DNA of 64,000 nucleotides from Bidens hawaiensis (GCA_021521415.1 JAIQDT010007686.1:62001-126000), one strand, 5' to 3'; shown: positions 23,753-35,793, counted from the stretch's first letter. The notes: generated by a model not told the origin, from the sequence alone. Translations and numbers: made by a program.

Positions 23753-24556
23753 GTATTTGTGTTGGTTGAATATGTTTTCTATATTTATATGATTTGTTAT
23801 GTTTTTCCATCCGTATGTAACACGGGTTATATCCTAGTAAGTTATAACACATAAATATATTCAAAAAGGCTCAATTGCTTTATTGTCACAGGAAAAAATC
23901 CATAAAAGTTGACCAAAATCCACTAGCATTAAAGGGATTTCTTATATAATGCTCAATCATCAACACCACCACCTCTGGTCCACCATTACCTTTGATTTTG
24001 CTTAATTTACTCTTAATATTCACACCTTGGTCCTCATATAACTTTAGATATTGGTTATTAGGATATTAAATTATTGTTTTCATCAATTTGTTTCCTTGCA
24101 TTGTGATAAAAGTTATAATTTTCGACACAAAAAATACTTGAGAAGCAACCTATCATTATGATTTAATTTGTAACTTGGAATACTAGGATAACAAAACAAC
24201 CTATGATTATTATTTAGGTTAAGATCCGCCAAGATCTTTGTCTTTAGGAAAAAATAAAAAGGGATATGGTCCACTGCTCAAATAGGTATTCATCAAACAT
24301 GTAGTATAATTACCTCAACATGATTGAATAATATAATAAATCAATACGTTCTGATTCAACAAGGTGCAATGATGATAAAACATGCTAAAAAGTTTGACAC
24401 AAAGAACAAAGTAAGATTTATCTTGATCCAAGAAAAGCGCATATTATGATCGAAAAACCATCTAGTCATTTTGTTCCAAAGCCGAAAGTAATCATCTCCA
24501 ACTCTTAGAATTTCCAGAAAATAATATTCACATAAAAAAATAATTGCAACGTTTCA
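23753..24556. other. AT-rich spacer with Helitron-like 3' end; possible 3' region of the receptor kinase gene
   Basis: At 23811-23837 a CCGT...ACGG hairpin is followed by CTAG and T, a second Helitron-like 3' end; the solo LTR is inserted just upstream of it. From about 24240 to 24556 the sequence may be the 3' untranslated region of the kinase gene. No ORF was seen. Confidence 0.4.
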
Positions 24557-24962
24557 TCAATTACCCAAAGGTTCTTTTTCTTGAGATTCATCAATCACTG
24601 AACTTTTCATGGACATCACATCAAGAACATCACTTCCAGAATCATTTATAACCTCTTTAAACTTTCCCATTACTTGAATCATTGTCGGTCTCTTCCACGG
24701 CTTGTTATCAACACACTGAAACGATATCTTCAAACAATGAACCAATTCATATTCACACAATTTATCAGATAACAATTCAGGGTCCAAAATGTCACGAACT
24801 CTTTGTTCTCGATGCAATTGTTTAGCCCACCCGACAAGATTATTATAATCTCCAAACTCCTTAGTATCTATCGGTTTTTTCCCCGATAAAAGCTCTAACA
24901 ACACAACACCATAACTATAAACATCTCCTTTAGCCGTATACCTGAAACTTTGGTAGTACTCG
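24557..24962 (-). pseudogene. BRL1/3-like: BRL1/BRL3-like receptor kinase, 3' part of kinase domain
   Basis: This continues the kinase directly after the copia-3 insertion: codons for [31 protein letters not shown] (given in parts) cover subdomains VIII-XI, ending in a Ser/Glu-rich tail and TGA at 24557. With copia-3 and one ACTCG duplication removed, the frame joins exactly to ...GYVPPE at 29657. Kinase residues here look intact (DVYSYG, the RPTM motif near the end). The segment cannot be read from its own start; the ATG within it is an artefact. Confidence 0.9.
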
Positions 24963-25295
24963 AGTGGTAATTTCCCCAAAGAAAACAGAAATTGACAACA
25001 GAAACGAAACGGACTTATTATTAACCAAGAAACGAATGATCGTACGAAACGAATTGAAAAACGATTACTGAAACTGAAAACTAACTATGAACCCTAATTA
25101 CAAAACTATATATATCCCCAAATCTGGACACCAACGACTTCTAACTAACTTTCACTATCTTGACACGTTTACCCCTGAAGTTTAGAAAAACTTTTAATTG
25201 CTTTCATAAACTGTCAACTATGAATATTGACATAACCAGCCCTTGCACTATGATTATTAATGATTAAAGCATAAGAGATGACTTTAACTACTAAC
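24963..25295 (-). repeat. 3' LTR of copia-3
   Basis: This is a 333-bp copy ending ...ACTACTAACA. Next to it (25296-25311) the minus strand reads CTTTAAAGGTGGAGAT, the polypurine tract. Confidence 0.93.
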
Positions 25296-25320
25296 AATCT
25301 CCACCTTTAAAGCCATCTCA

Positions 25321-28300
25321 TTAACCAATTCCAAGTCCCTTTACACAGAACTCAAGCTTGGTACCTGGCAGCCCTTTAGTTAGCATATCAGCAAAGTTTT
25401 CTTCGGTCTTCACTTGAACTACCTTGACTTCTTTTGCATTAATCACTTCCCTAATGAAATGCATTCTCACATTAATGTGCTTTGTTCTCTCATGAAATAC
25501 ACTATTTCTTGACAAGTGAACAGCACCTTGACTATCACAGAATATATCTTAACTGGACAACTTTACCCCTAGCTCGGAAACTAATCATTCAGCCACAAAG
25601 CTTCCTTTACAGCTTCTGTCAAAGCCATATACTCAGCTTCGGTAGTGGAAAGAGCAACAACCTTTTGAAGTTGTGATTTCCAACTAACAACATTACCAAT
25701 AACTTTAAAAACATAACTAGTGATTGATCTTCCCTTATCTAAGTCCTTAGCATAATCTGCATCTACATACCCTGCTACCTCACCTTGACAATTATCTGTA
25801 TGATAACCAAAGTTCAATCCCCAATCCTTGGTACCCTGCAAATATCTCAAAACCCATTTGGTAGCATCCCAGTGAGCCTTACCCGGATTTGCTAAGAACC
25901 TGCTGATCACACTAACATCATAGGCAAGATCTGGCCTTGTACAGGCCATCAAATACATAAGACTCCCAACCACACTAGCATAAGGTACCTTCTCCATGTA
26001 CCTTATCTCCTCTTCTGAACTTGGAGCATCTTGTGAAGACAATTTGATATGAGCAGGAAATGGAGTTTTTACTGGTTTACTATCTGCCATAGCAAAGTTC
26101 TTTAACACTTTATTAACATACGAAGTTTGTGTTAACTTCAAGTGTCTCGAACTTCTATTTCTGATTATCTCCATTCCCAAAATTTTCCTTGCTTCACCCA
26201 ACTCTTTCATCTTAAATTCCATCATCAGAAGTTTCTTAGTGGCTTCTATTTCACTCTTATCCTTACAAGCCAACAACATATCATCTACATATAATAACAA
26301 GAAGATGAAATGTCCACCATGCCCTTCCCTAAAATAGATACAACTATCATATGAACTTTATAAGAAACCATGAGTCAACATGAACTCATCAAACCTCTTA
26401 TACCACTGCCTTGGGGACTGTTTAAGGCCATATAGCGATCGTTTTAACAAGCATACTTTGTCTTCATTCCCCTCAATTACAAATCCCGTAGGTTGTTTCA
26501 TATAAATCTTTTCATCAAGAAAACCATGTAAGAAGGTCGTCTTTACATCTAGTTGCTTTAATTCTAAATCATAGGCAGCAGTAATGGACAATAATACCCT
26601 TATTGAGGTGTGTTTAACAACTGGAGAAGAGATTTCATTGTAGTCAATACCTGCCCTTTGAGTGAACCCCTTTGCCACCAACCTAGCTTTGAACCTAGGT
26701 CCTTCACCACCTGGCATACCATCTTTAATCTTGTATATCCATTTACACGACACAAGTTTCTGATCCTTAGGCTTTTCCACTAATTCCCATGTCATATTTT
26801 TCTCCAAAGAAGCCATTTCTTCACTCATAGCAGCCCACCACTTATCTTTTTCTTTAGAACACATGGCCTCATTATATGACATAGGTTCATATAAACTTTC
26901 TTCTTCTGCAGCCATAAAGACCACTGCAGAAATGTCTAAATTGTCCCTATATCTGATTGGAGGTTGTATCTTTCTCCTCGTTCTATCTCTTGCAATATTA
27001 TGACCAGAAGTGCCACTAGTCATTTCCTGATTTACCCCTATATCAGTATAAATAGACCCTGCATCTTTCTCATCAAGCTCCACCTCAATCAATACTTTCC
27101 CCTGCTCCTCCAGAACATGACTTGTTGAATTTCCACCAACCACATCCTTATAATGCACCATTTCTTGAAATTCCACATTTCTACTTACTATAATCTTTGG
27201 ACTATTATCATCTAATCTCCAAAGCCTATAGCCCTTTACCCCTTCTGTATATCCCAAGAATATACACTTCAATGCTCTAGAATCAAGTTTATCTTGACTT
27301 ATATGAGCATAAGCAATAGACCCCACAACTCTAAGATGACTACAGTCTGGTTTTACACCAGTCCATCTTTCCATTGGAGTCTTCATACCTACTGCTCTTG
27401 ATGGAGATCTATTGATCAGATAAGCAGCAGTAGTGACCACTTCACCCCAAAAACCCTTGGGCATTCCAGCATTTAACCTCATACATCTTACCCTTTCTAG
27501 TAAGGTCCTATTCATCCTCTCAGCTAAACCATTCTGTTGAGGAGTTCCAGGTACTGTTAAATGTCTAGCCATGCCCTGCCTTTTACAATATTGACCAAAA
27601 TCATGGTTACAAAATTCTAGACCATTATCTGTCCTCAATTTCATAACCTTCTTCTCTGTTTGGGTTTCCACTAAAGTTTTCCATTCAACAAACTTAGGAA
27701 AAGCATCACTCTTATGTTTAAGTACATAAACCCAAACCCTCCTGGAAAAATCATCTATTATGGACAAAAATATCTAGCTCCACCTAGAGTACTAACCTTT
27801 GCAGGCCCCCACAAATCTGAGTGAACATAATCTAAGACTTCTTTAGATATATGTTTACCTTTAGAAAATTGGACCCTTCTCTTCTTTCCAAACACGCAGG
27901 TTTCACAAAAACCAACATCATTGACCTTAAACTCTTCTATGATCTGTTGTTTTCTAAGTTCTATTAAACCATGCTCACTTAAATGGCCAAATCTTTTATG
28001 CCATATTAAAGAACTATCAGACTTAGACACTACAACAAATGCATCATTTTGTAATGCAACACCATCTAAATGATAAGTGTTATTACTCTTCCTAGTTCCA
28101 GTCAATACAACTAAAGATCCTTTTACAACCTTGGCTTTACCATCTTTTAACCCTACATAAAACCCAGCTTTCTCAAAAGTTCCTAATGAGATCAAACTCC
28201 TTTTTAAACTAGGAATGTACCTGACCTCATTGATGTCCACTTCTATTCCATTACTCATTATTAAAGTAATAGATCCTAAACCAAGTATTTTGCAAGGTCT

Positions 28301-29224
28301 ATTATCACCAAGCTTCATCTCTCCTTGATCTTCTAACTTTAGGTCTTTAAAGAAACTCTTAACAGGTGTCATGTGGAAAGAACATCCTGAGTCAAGAATC
28401 CACCCTTATTACCCTTCGTTATTAGAGACATTCATTACATCAGAGCTATCATAACTATCAGAGGAGCCTTCTAAAACATTACTATTATGCCCCTTCGAAG
28501 AACCAAATTCTCCACAATCCTTCTTTCTTTCTGGACAATCCCTTTTCAGATGCTTCTCTGAATTACATACATAACCACGTCTCTTTATTTTGGATTTAGA
28601 TCTTGACTGCTTCTTTGTCTTAGAGCCTCTAAACTCAGATCTGCCCCTAACATATAAACCATCACTTGTATCTTCTTTAACATCATTCCTTTTCTTTAAC
28701 TCTTTCGAGTTCATGGCAGCAAGAACATCCTCCATTGATAAGGATTCTCTGCCATACATGAGCGTATCAACAAAGTGCTCGTATAAGTGAGGTAAAGAAG
28801 CCAAGAAGATGATTTCCTGGTCTTCATCTTCTAAAGTGATCTCTATATTTTCAAGATCCAAGACAAGTTTGTTAAACTCGTCTGTATGATCTTCAAGCGT
28901 CTTATTAGACGTCATATGAAACGTATACAACCGTTTCTTTAGGTATAGAAGATTTGCTAAAGACTTCGTCATGTACAAGATTTCCAATTTCGCCCAGATG
29001 CCGGCTGCAGTGGTTTCCTTCGAGACCTCCCTCAGAACACGATCACCGAGTGACAGAATAATCGCGTTGTGCGCCTTCTCCAACAAATCCTTCTTATCTT
29101 TATCGGTCATCTCCGCCAGTGCATCCACCAGTCCCTGATGAACCAGCAACGCTCGCATCTTCACTCTCCATAAACCAAAATCGTTCTTCCCATCAAATTT
29201 CTCAAGATGGAATTTCGTCGACAC
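25321..29224 (-). pseudogene. copia-3 gag-pol polyprotein (Tnt1-like), broken
   Basis: Gag starts at 29224 (MSTKFHLEKFDGKNDF, UBN2 type). The zinc knuckle at about 28,545-28,580 reads GYVCNSEKHLKRDC, so its first Cys is replaced by Gly. Two adjacent TAA codons near 28409 precede the protease motif WILDSGCSFHMTP. Integrase (LIWHKRFGHL, HSDLWGPA) shifts frame near 27760 and continues with IIDDFSRRVWVYVLKH and TPQQNGLAERMNRT. RT starts WIYKIKDG and has a TAA at 26358-26360 before YVDD (26280-26291). RNase H has VALSTTEAEYMAL, then a frameshift near 25580 and a stop near 25550 before the [11 protein letters not shown] tail. Family members are about 1,300 residues in a single frame. Confidence 0.93.
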
Positions 29225-29302
29225 AATGACTGTAACTTCAATCGTTCAAACGATTGAACGAATTAAACCCTCTTTGAATCCGTATCAGGAGCCACTACCA
29301 GG

Positions 29303-29314
29303 GCTCTGATACCA
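29303..29314 (-). other. Primer binding site of copia-3
   Basis: The minus strand reads TGGTATCAGAGC, two bases inside the 5' LTR; it is complementary to initiator-Met tRNA. Confidence 0.94.
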
Positions 29315-29316
29315 AT

Positions 29317-29651
29317 TGTGGTAATTTCCCCAAAAGAAAACAGAAATTGACAACAGAAACGAAACGAAATTATTATTAACCAAGAAACGAATGATCGTAC
29401 GAAACGAATTGAAAAACGATTACTGAAACTGAAAACGAACTATGAACCCTAATTACAAAACTATATATATCCCCAAATCTGGACACCAACGACTTCTAAC
29501 TAACTTTCACTATCTTGACACATTTACCCCTGAAGTTTAAAAAAACTTTTAATTGCTTTCATAAACTGTCAACTATGAATATTGACATAACCAGCCCCTG
29601 CACTATGATTATTAATGATTAAAGCATAAGATATGACTTTAACTACTAACA
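29317..29651 (-). repeat. 5' LTR of copia-3
   Basis: This 335-bp copy starts TGTGGTAATT and ends ACTACTAACA. A conceptual ORF starting at 30321 runs into this LTR and ends at 29569; its last 29 codons are LTR sequence, not kinase. Confidence 0.94.
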
Positions 29652-29656
29652 ACTCG

Positions 29657-32619
29657 GGTGGGACATACCCGGGGGTCCTGGCTAATGTACTCACACTAAG
29701 ATGAGTTTCTTGTGCATTAACGAGTCGAGCCATTCCAAAATCCGAGACACGGGCTTCAAAATCTTGGTCTAGAAGTACATTACTTGACTTCATATCGCGG
29801 TGAATAATATGTGGAATGCAACTATGATGAAAAAATGCTAGCCCTCTTGCTGACCCAATGGCTATCTTTTTTCGTGTTGACCAATCGAGCCACGGAACAC
29901 ACCCTTCCCCTTTGACCCGATCATGTAAAACCGCTTCTAAACTTCCCCATTTCATATGCTCATAAGCAAGCAATCTTTCTTCTCCTATCTTACAATAACC
30001 CAACAATGGTATGAGATTACGGTGTTTGATTCTTCCAATGGTTTCCATTTCAGCCATGAACTCTCTGTCTCCTTGACTCGTGACGTGTATAAGTTTCTTG
30101 ATCGCGACAACACTCCCATCTTTTAACTCGGCTTTGTAAACGTCACCAAACCCGCCCGAACCAGTTAATGTGTCGGGACTAAACCCGTTTGTTGCTTCCA
30201 GCAAGTGGCCAAAAGTTAGCTTTCGTAACGGCTTCTCAAACGTCGCAATATTGATGCTTAATGGCTCGGGTACGCCCTTTAACATCCAACTGCTGTTTCC
30301 CGAAGCTGAAAGGCTTTCCATTTATTTATCTCTTTCTTCCACTTTCTTTTGGTACTTCATTCTGAAAAGAATAAATGTGAGGATGAGTATACATATAAGG
30401 GATGCGAGTATCCCGACAACCACCCCGGTAGCCATAGAAGTTGTCCTCTTTGTTCGGCCTAGCCCGTCGGGCTTCTAACCCACAAGGATCCAATGGAAGC
30501 CCACAAAGGCCCGAGTTGTATTCATATTTTGATGAAGGGAAAGTGGTGAGTTGTCCTCCTGAAGGTATCGGGCCTGTGAGCTTATTATTTGACACGTCGA
30601 AGTCATTTAGAAACGAGAGACTCACTAATGATCCCGGGATGAAGCCTGTTAACGAGTTATGTGAAAGATCAAGAAGCAAAGCAGTTTTCAAATTACCTAA
30701 ACTAAACGGGATTTCATCCGTAAGATTATTGTATCCATGATTCAAAACTTGCAAGTAACTTAACGAACCGTAGCTTTGAGGAATACTTCCCGTTAAAGAG
30801 TTGAACGCCAGATCAAGATAGATCATGCTACCATTAGCTTCATAATTATACATTGTCAAACCAGAATATATTCTAGTCGAGGGGCAAGAATAGTAATTCA
30901 AGAACCCTTCAAGTCTCTCTTTCCTTATACCCTCAAACTCAACAAGCCCTCCAACAAATCTACAAGCAGTCCCACCTTCATTCCTCACAAAAGCAAACTG
31001 CTTGCCCGAAACGGGCCCTGGGGAAACAAACCCGGCTGAGCCTGCTAGCTCTTCCGGAAGCGGCCCATTTAGTAAATTACTATTCAAATCTAACCAAATG
31101 AGGCTTTTACACTTGCCAAGACCTATTGGAACACCACCTGTTAACGAATTGTTTCCGAGTTGAAGAATTGCAAGATTCACAAGATTCCCTACACCGACCG
31201 GGATCTCACCTTCGAGCTTGTTGTTAGAAAGCGAAACCCAGATCAGATTCCTACAGCTGGCGATCGAAGTCGGGATTGTTCCTGTGATGAGGTTGTTGTT
31301 AAGGATCAATGTTTGAAGATTCCCTCCTTTGACACAGATTCCATCTGGGATTCCACCTGTGAGATTGTTAGCCCACATTATCACATCCAGGATCTCTGGG
31401 AGATTCCATATTCCAACAGGAATTACACCAGTCAAACTATTGAAACTAAGATCAATGGTTTGTAAACTTTTGCAACCGCCAATACTATTCGGTATTAAAC
31501 CTGATAAGTAATTGCTGGCCAAAAGTAACCTCTGAAGTGAATATGAAAGCGGTGAGTTTGAAAGACACCATACAGAAGGTATCTCACCTGTAAACTCATT
31601 AGAACTCAAGTCAACCACTTGAAGTTGGCTACAGTTGACCAAAGTCAACGGTAAACTCCCTGTCACGTTGTTAAATGGCACATAAAGATGCTTCAAACTT
31701 GTCATGGAGCTCACAATTTTGGTTAAAAAGTCTCCGGAGAGAAAATTGTGGCCAAGATTGAGGCTTGAGAGAGGCAAACACGAAGCGAAGGACGACGGAA
31801 GCCCGCCGGTTAACTGGTTGCCGGAAAGATCAAGCTCTTCAAGTGTGCTACAGGCATTTCCGAGCTCTCGCGGAATCTGGCCGGAAAATTTATTCCAAGA
31901 TAAAGACAGACTTTTTAAGGATTTGAAACCGCCCAGTTTGTCTCCCGGAATCTTCATGTTTAAAGCATTATGGCTGATATCAAGGCTTCGTAAAAGGTGA
32001 CAGTTTGTCAAGCTCGTGGGAAACCCAGCTCCGGTAAGACCGTTTCTTGAAAGGTTGATTGCTGTAAGATTCTGACAAGTCCCAAAGTCAAGGTTCTGAA
32101 ACTCTCCGGTGAAGTTGTTGCCGGAAAGATCAAGGAACTGTAAGCTGGGTGGTATAGAACCGGTGGGTATGTCACCGGAAAACCGATTGTCAAAGAGGTC
32201 TAGTGACGTAAGGTACTTGCAATGGCATAAAGAGCTGGGGAGGTTTCCGGTGAGCCTGTTGCCGGAGAAGTTAAGCATGTTGGCGTTCCAGCTGCTGGTA
32301 AAAGAAAGGTTGCCAAAAAAAGAGTTTCCGGAGAGAGAAAGAGCAGAAAGAGTAGAGATTGACATAATATCGTTCAGGTTAAGAGTACCGGCGAGGTAGG
32401 CGTCGGTGAGATTAACCGTGATGACACGGTTGCTATTCAAACACCGCACGCCTCGCCACGGCTCGACGATGAAACCGACCAATCAGATAAAATGCGGGTA
32501 GGGTCGGAATCAATGGATGAGTTTCTGAAAGATAATAATCTGAAAGCATCATCTTCTTGACTTGTAACAAAGAGTGGAAAGGCTAGAAGTAGAAAGCAAA
32601 AGTAGAAGGATTTCTTCAT
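29657..32619 (-). pseudogene. BRL1/3-like: BRL1/BRL3-like LRR receptor kinase, 5' part (signal peptide to kinase APE motif)
   Basis: ATG at 32617-32619 begins a hydrophobic signal peptide (MKKSFYFCFLLLAFPLFVTS). Then come about two dozen extracellular LRRs, the BRI1-type island ([16 protein letters not shown]...[12 protein letters not shown]), a transmembrane segment ([20 protein letters not shown], about 30,380-30,440) and the kinase: [36 protein letters not shown], ending at GYVPPE where copia-3 cuts it. Family members bind brassinosteroid at the plasma membrane and are usually intronless, as here. Lesions: a deletion/frameshift near 32455 that removes the Cys of the N-terminal cap, a frameshift near 30440 before the membrane helix, a TAA at 30322-30324 where relatives have Tyr, and Gly to Arg in the activation segment (LARTPGY). 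Confidence 0.93.
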
Positions 32620-33096
32620 CTGATTATTTGTTTTGAAAGTCTCTCATGGCATGCAAATGTAATGGAAGAAAAGATGTATTTTAGAAGAAAAAAAAAAGAA
32701 TGTAATGAATGAGTAAAGCCGTAAAGGTGGTGTGGTGGTCCTTGCTTAAGGAAAACCTTAGAAATTGCGACTGGATCGATGCTGCTTTATGTATAACAAG
32801 TACAATTCGAGACATTTTATCTAGTAAACTATTCATATAATTTCGTATAATGTTTCCATCTCATTGGTTAAAATCATTTAAACCTGAGTTAAAACTGCCG
32901 GTTTGACCAACTTAAAATAACATGATTCGATTGACAATTTATGGTTTGAAAACCACTTTGTGGCTTGGAATTTGTCATGTAAAAAGACCCTTTTAAAGAA
33001 AATAAAGAAAAAAAATAGAAGAATGTAAAAATTACTTATTATGTTCTTTAATTGTTAGAAGAAAACTGTAATTGAAAATCTAACGTCTGTTAGTAT
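32620..33096. other. Upstream region of the receptor kinase pseudogene
   Basis: This is AT-rich sequence that would have held the promoter and 5' UTR. A purine-rich stretch (about 32660-32710) lies next to the start codon. I see no clear TATA box that I would assign. Confidence 0.4.
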
Positions 33097-33645
33097 GGGT
33101 GTTTGAAATCATGAAACCGTTTAAACTGTAGTGAACGGTTTGGTTTACGGTTTGTACTAGAAACCAACCCTAAAAAAACAGAATGGACCATATAATTTAA
33201 TTATATTTAAGTTTCTCAGATACTTTATGTCATATACATATATGTATATCAACACTTTTGTTAAATATAACTTGTAGCGTAACTACGTAAATGTATATAT
33301 ATTATTCATTTTAATTATTAACTAAATACTAACTTGAAAGATGGGTTGAGGCCCAAATCCAAACCCAGTAACAAGTTGCAATAAATCTGTCTTTAGATTT
33401 TCTTTTCATTAAATTATTAAATTCCAAATAATACATATTTCATGTTTTCAGACTGCTAGTGTTTAAACGTCACTATGACGAATTGTATATAAATTAGTTT
33501 TGCAAATTAATCATAACCCAACATGCCTAAGCCCGTGAAATCAAACGTAACTAACGGTTTGGTTTGGTCTGATTCGGTTTAAAGTTTAACGGTTTGGTTT
33601 TAATTTACAAGAATCAAAATCCATAAAATTAGACTGTAAACACCC
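33097..33645. mobile_element. MITE-like element (about 550 bp)
   Basis: Left end GGGTGTTTGAAATC (33097) and the reverse complement of the right end, GGGTGTTTACAGTC (33645), match over the first eight bases and partly beyond. Interior subrepeats ACGGTTTGGTTT occur near both ends. GTTAGTA occurs just outside both ends but not at symmetric distance, so the target duplication is unclear. It is non-coding. Confidence 0.4.
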
Positions 33646-33762
33646 AATATCGTTAGTAGCAAGGACGGAATCTAATACAAACATAATAAGTAACAAATAA
33701 TTAGCACATTGAGTGAAAAGAGGTGTAGTTTTTAATATAAAGGAAAATTATCAATCAATCAA

Positions 33763-33890
33763 TCATACCCAGTGGAGTCCCACCAATTGCAAAGCTATAA
33801 GTAAGGTCTGGAGAGGGTGGGATGTAGGCACACCGTACCTCTATCCAACGGGATAGAGAAGTGGCTTTCAGAGAGACCCTCGGCTCTTGA
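33763..33890 (+). mobile_element. SINE-like fragment
   Basis: The stretch ATACCCAGTGGAGTCCCAC ... GGTCTGGAGAGGGTGGGATG ... GAGACCCTCGGCTC resembles the widespread plant SINE body of the Au/TS kind as I remember it. No A/B box pair or tail could be confirmed by eye. Confidence 0.45.
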
Positions 33891-33891
33891 C

Positions 33892-34025
33892 TACAATAAT
33901 ATAGATTTATTATTATAAATGGCGATGAATTATTATATATATATAATTTACCTTTATATTTTGTCCTTGATCATAATAATATAGATTTATTATTATAAAT
34001 GGCGATGAATTATTATATATATAAA
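33892..34025. repeat. 80-bp tandem duplication
   Basis: ATAATATAGATTTATTATTA and the following AAATGGCGATGAATTATTAT occur at about 33895 and again at about 33975, a period of 80 bases, almost without change. Confidence 0.9.
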
Positions 34026-34656
34026 ACTATATATAAATATGTGTGCAGTGGCGGACCCATGAAATATTATCACACGAGTCGGAAAATTTTTTCGTCCGTC
34101 CATAGTTATATAGTTTTTTTCTATCTGGTTCGGTCGTTTGGGTTGCGTCAAAACAGTATTACTTTCTTTCTTTCTGGTTCCGCCGTTCGAGTTGAATCGA
34201 ATCGAATCGAGTCGGGTAATATAAAAAATATAATTAAACAAAATATCATTAGAAATGCATAATTAAAAGACAATTTATTTAAAATTGTTAGTTACATGTT
34301 TAATTTTTTAAAATCTGACTTGAAATATTACCTATTTTCGATATTCCTAAACAAGTCTTTCTAAATAAAAAATACAGCTATCGTTTAGATTCTCATCAAT
34401 TGTCGAGTTCTTTTAACATTATTTTTGTAAGTATCCGATAAATAATATTCTAAGTTTTTCCTGGAAAAATATTTAGTAAAGGACATCTTTATATACCAAC
34501 AAATAATATTCAAATATTATAAAAACCAAAGATTTATTAAAAATATAAATTAATAAATAATGTACTAACCTAACGAACCAAAAAATGTAACTTAAAAATG
34601 AAATAAACAAAAAATGCCCAATACCAAGTGGACTAAATCTTTGCGGGTCGTGGTTT
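34026..34656. other. AT-rich spacer, no gene seen
   Basis: At 34046 the sequence GTGCAGTGGCGGACCC resembles the end of a hAT-type MITE, but I could not find a matching right end. (GAATC)n-like GAATCGAATCGAATCGAG is at 34194-34212. Confidence 0.4.
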
Positions 34657-34929
34657 TGAGTTTGAAAAGGCCACATGCTAAACTAATATTAGGTTTAATA
34701 TACTTCTTCCTCTTTTTTTCTATAACTTCACTATTCTGAAACGTGATGACCGAAAAAATGAGGCATAGTTTCACTTGTGGTTCCAAGGATGCTCATCACC
34801 CATCTGATCTCGAATTACATAGATATCGTTGTCAAAATTTCACAAGGATCGATTGGGATTTTAACATTATAGTAGTGCTAATTTTTCTTTTACTAAATGG
34901 GCTGGTCGACCACTCTACCTAACGGGTAG

Positions 34930-34969
<40 letters not shown>

Positions 34970-35006
34970 TCATATTAAAAATAAAAAAAAATTAATAACA
35001 TTTGCA

Positions 35007-35048
<42 letters not shown>

Positions 35049-35415
35049 TATGATTTATTTTGATGTATTCAATGAAGCCAATTGAGTTAAATAAAATGTT
35101 AGAAGGGCTAACATGTATATAATTATTGTTAAGGGAAAATGATAATTGGTTTAATAAGTTCAAGGGGATATACATTTATTAAAAATAGTATGAAAAGAAA
35201 AACAGGGGGGATATGTTTAACAACACCCGATGATGAGTATTATATTTTAGACCGACGCATCGAATCGTTACTCGTTTATAATGAGAAATTAAAAAAAGAC
35301 AACAAGATATTATAACGAGTAATTGAAGCATTTGATGGGTGAAATAATATATTTTATTTTATTCCTTTCGTCTTATCCAAGTGGCGGTGGAGTGAAGACC
35401 AAGACACAAGACTAG

Positions 35416-35423
35416 TATAAATA
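35416..35423 (+). promoter_or_regulatory. TATA box in the LARD-like LTR
   Basis: TATAAATA occurs here, and again at 37210-37217 in the second LTR, about 75 bases before the hairpin, so the hairpin would be at the start of the transcript. Confidence 0.6.
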
Positions 35424-35490
35424 GATGATTTAGGTCATTTGTTTAGGTCATGTGTGCATTGTGAAATTTTTGATTATGTAGAGAGTTTGC

Positions 35491-35514
35491 CCCCGGGGAA
35501 GAGCTCTCCCCGGG
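35491..35514. other. Strong GC hairpin in the LARD-like LTR
   Basis: CCCGGGG-A-AGAG pairs with CTCT-CCCCGGG (11 bp with one bulge). In the second LTR (37286-37309) an outer C to A change costs one pair, but neighbouring CCA/TGG bases can add pairs. Confidence 0.8.
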
Positions 35515-35793
35515 TGGACGTTCCTTTATGATTATGTATGTATGGATGTATGTATGAGTGTTCTTGATGTGATCATTCGGTTTATGAAATCATACTTCTG
35601 CATCTATCTTTTGTATTTTGATTACAATTGTTCAATCTACTTTATTGATTATTGTTAATCGAAAAAAACTCTCCACATCTGTCCATTAGATCGTTCAAGA
35701 GTGAATGCATGTTATAGATCGATCCATGAACCAAGCTCGTTTATACATGTCTGTTCACGACACACGCTTCCGCACCGGGGCTCGGTTATGTCA

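Larger units (their letters stand above)
24963..29651 (-). mobile_element. Ty1/copia retrotransposon copia-3, inserted in the receptor kinase gene
   Basis: This 4.7-kb element has LTRs 24963-25295 and 29317-29651 and a perfect 5-bp duplication ACTCG (24958-24962 and 29652-29656). Its organisation on the minus strand is LTR, primer site, gag, protease, integrase, RT, RNase H, polypurine tract, LTR. By eye the LTRs differ at about eight positions plus one indel in 333 bases, so it is older than copia-1. The first base of the left LTR is A instead of T. The coding region is a Tnt1-like polyprotein with several stops and frameshifts, so it is no longer autonomous. Confidence 0.96.
34657..35793 (+). 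repeat. 5' LTR of the LARD-like element
   Basis: It starts TGAGTTTGAAAA and ends TTATGTCA. It contains (GA)n at 34935-34968, (TAA)n at 35012-35045, a TATAAATA box at 35416-35423 and a GC-rich hairpin at 35491-35514. Confidence 0.8.

Noticed and set aside
29569..30321. A 250-residue kinase ORF with an unusual C-terminus
   Set aside because: The last 29 codons lie in the copia-3 LTR; the true gene continues at 24962 after the insertion.
31160..32399. ORFs of 96-101 codons on the plus strand opposite the LRR region
   Set aside because: They are antisense shadows of the leucine-rich repeats, with no independent features.
34046..34062. CAGTGGCGGACCC as the end of a second hAT MITE
   Set aside because: No matching inverted end or 8-bp target duplication was found within about 600 bases.
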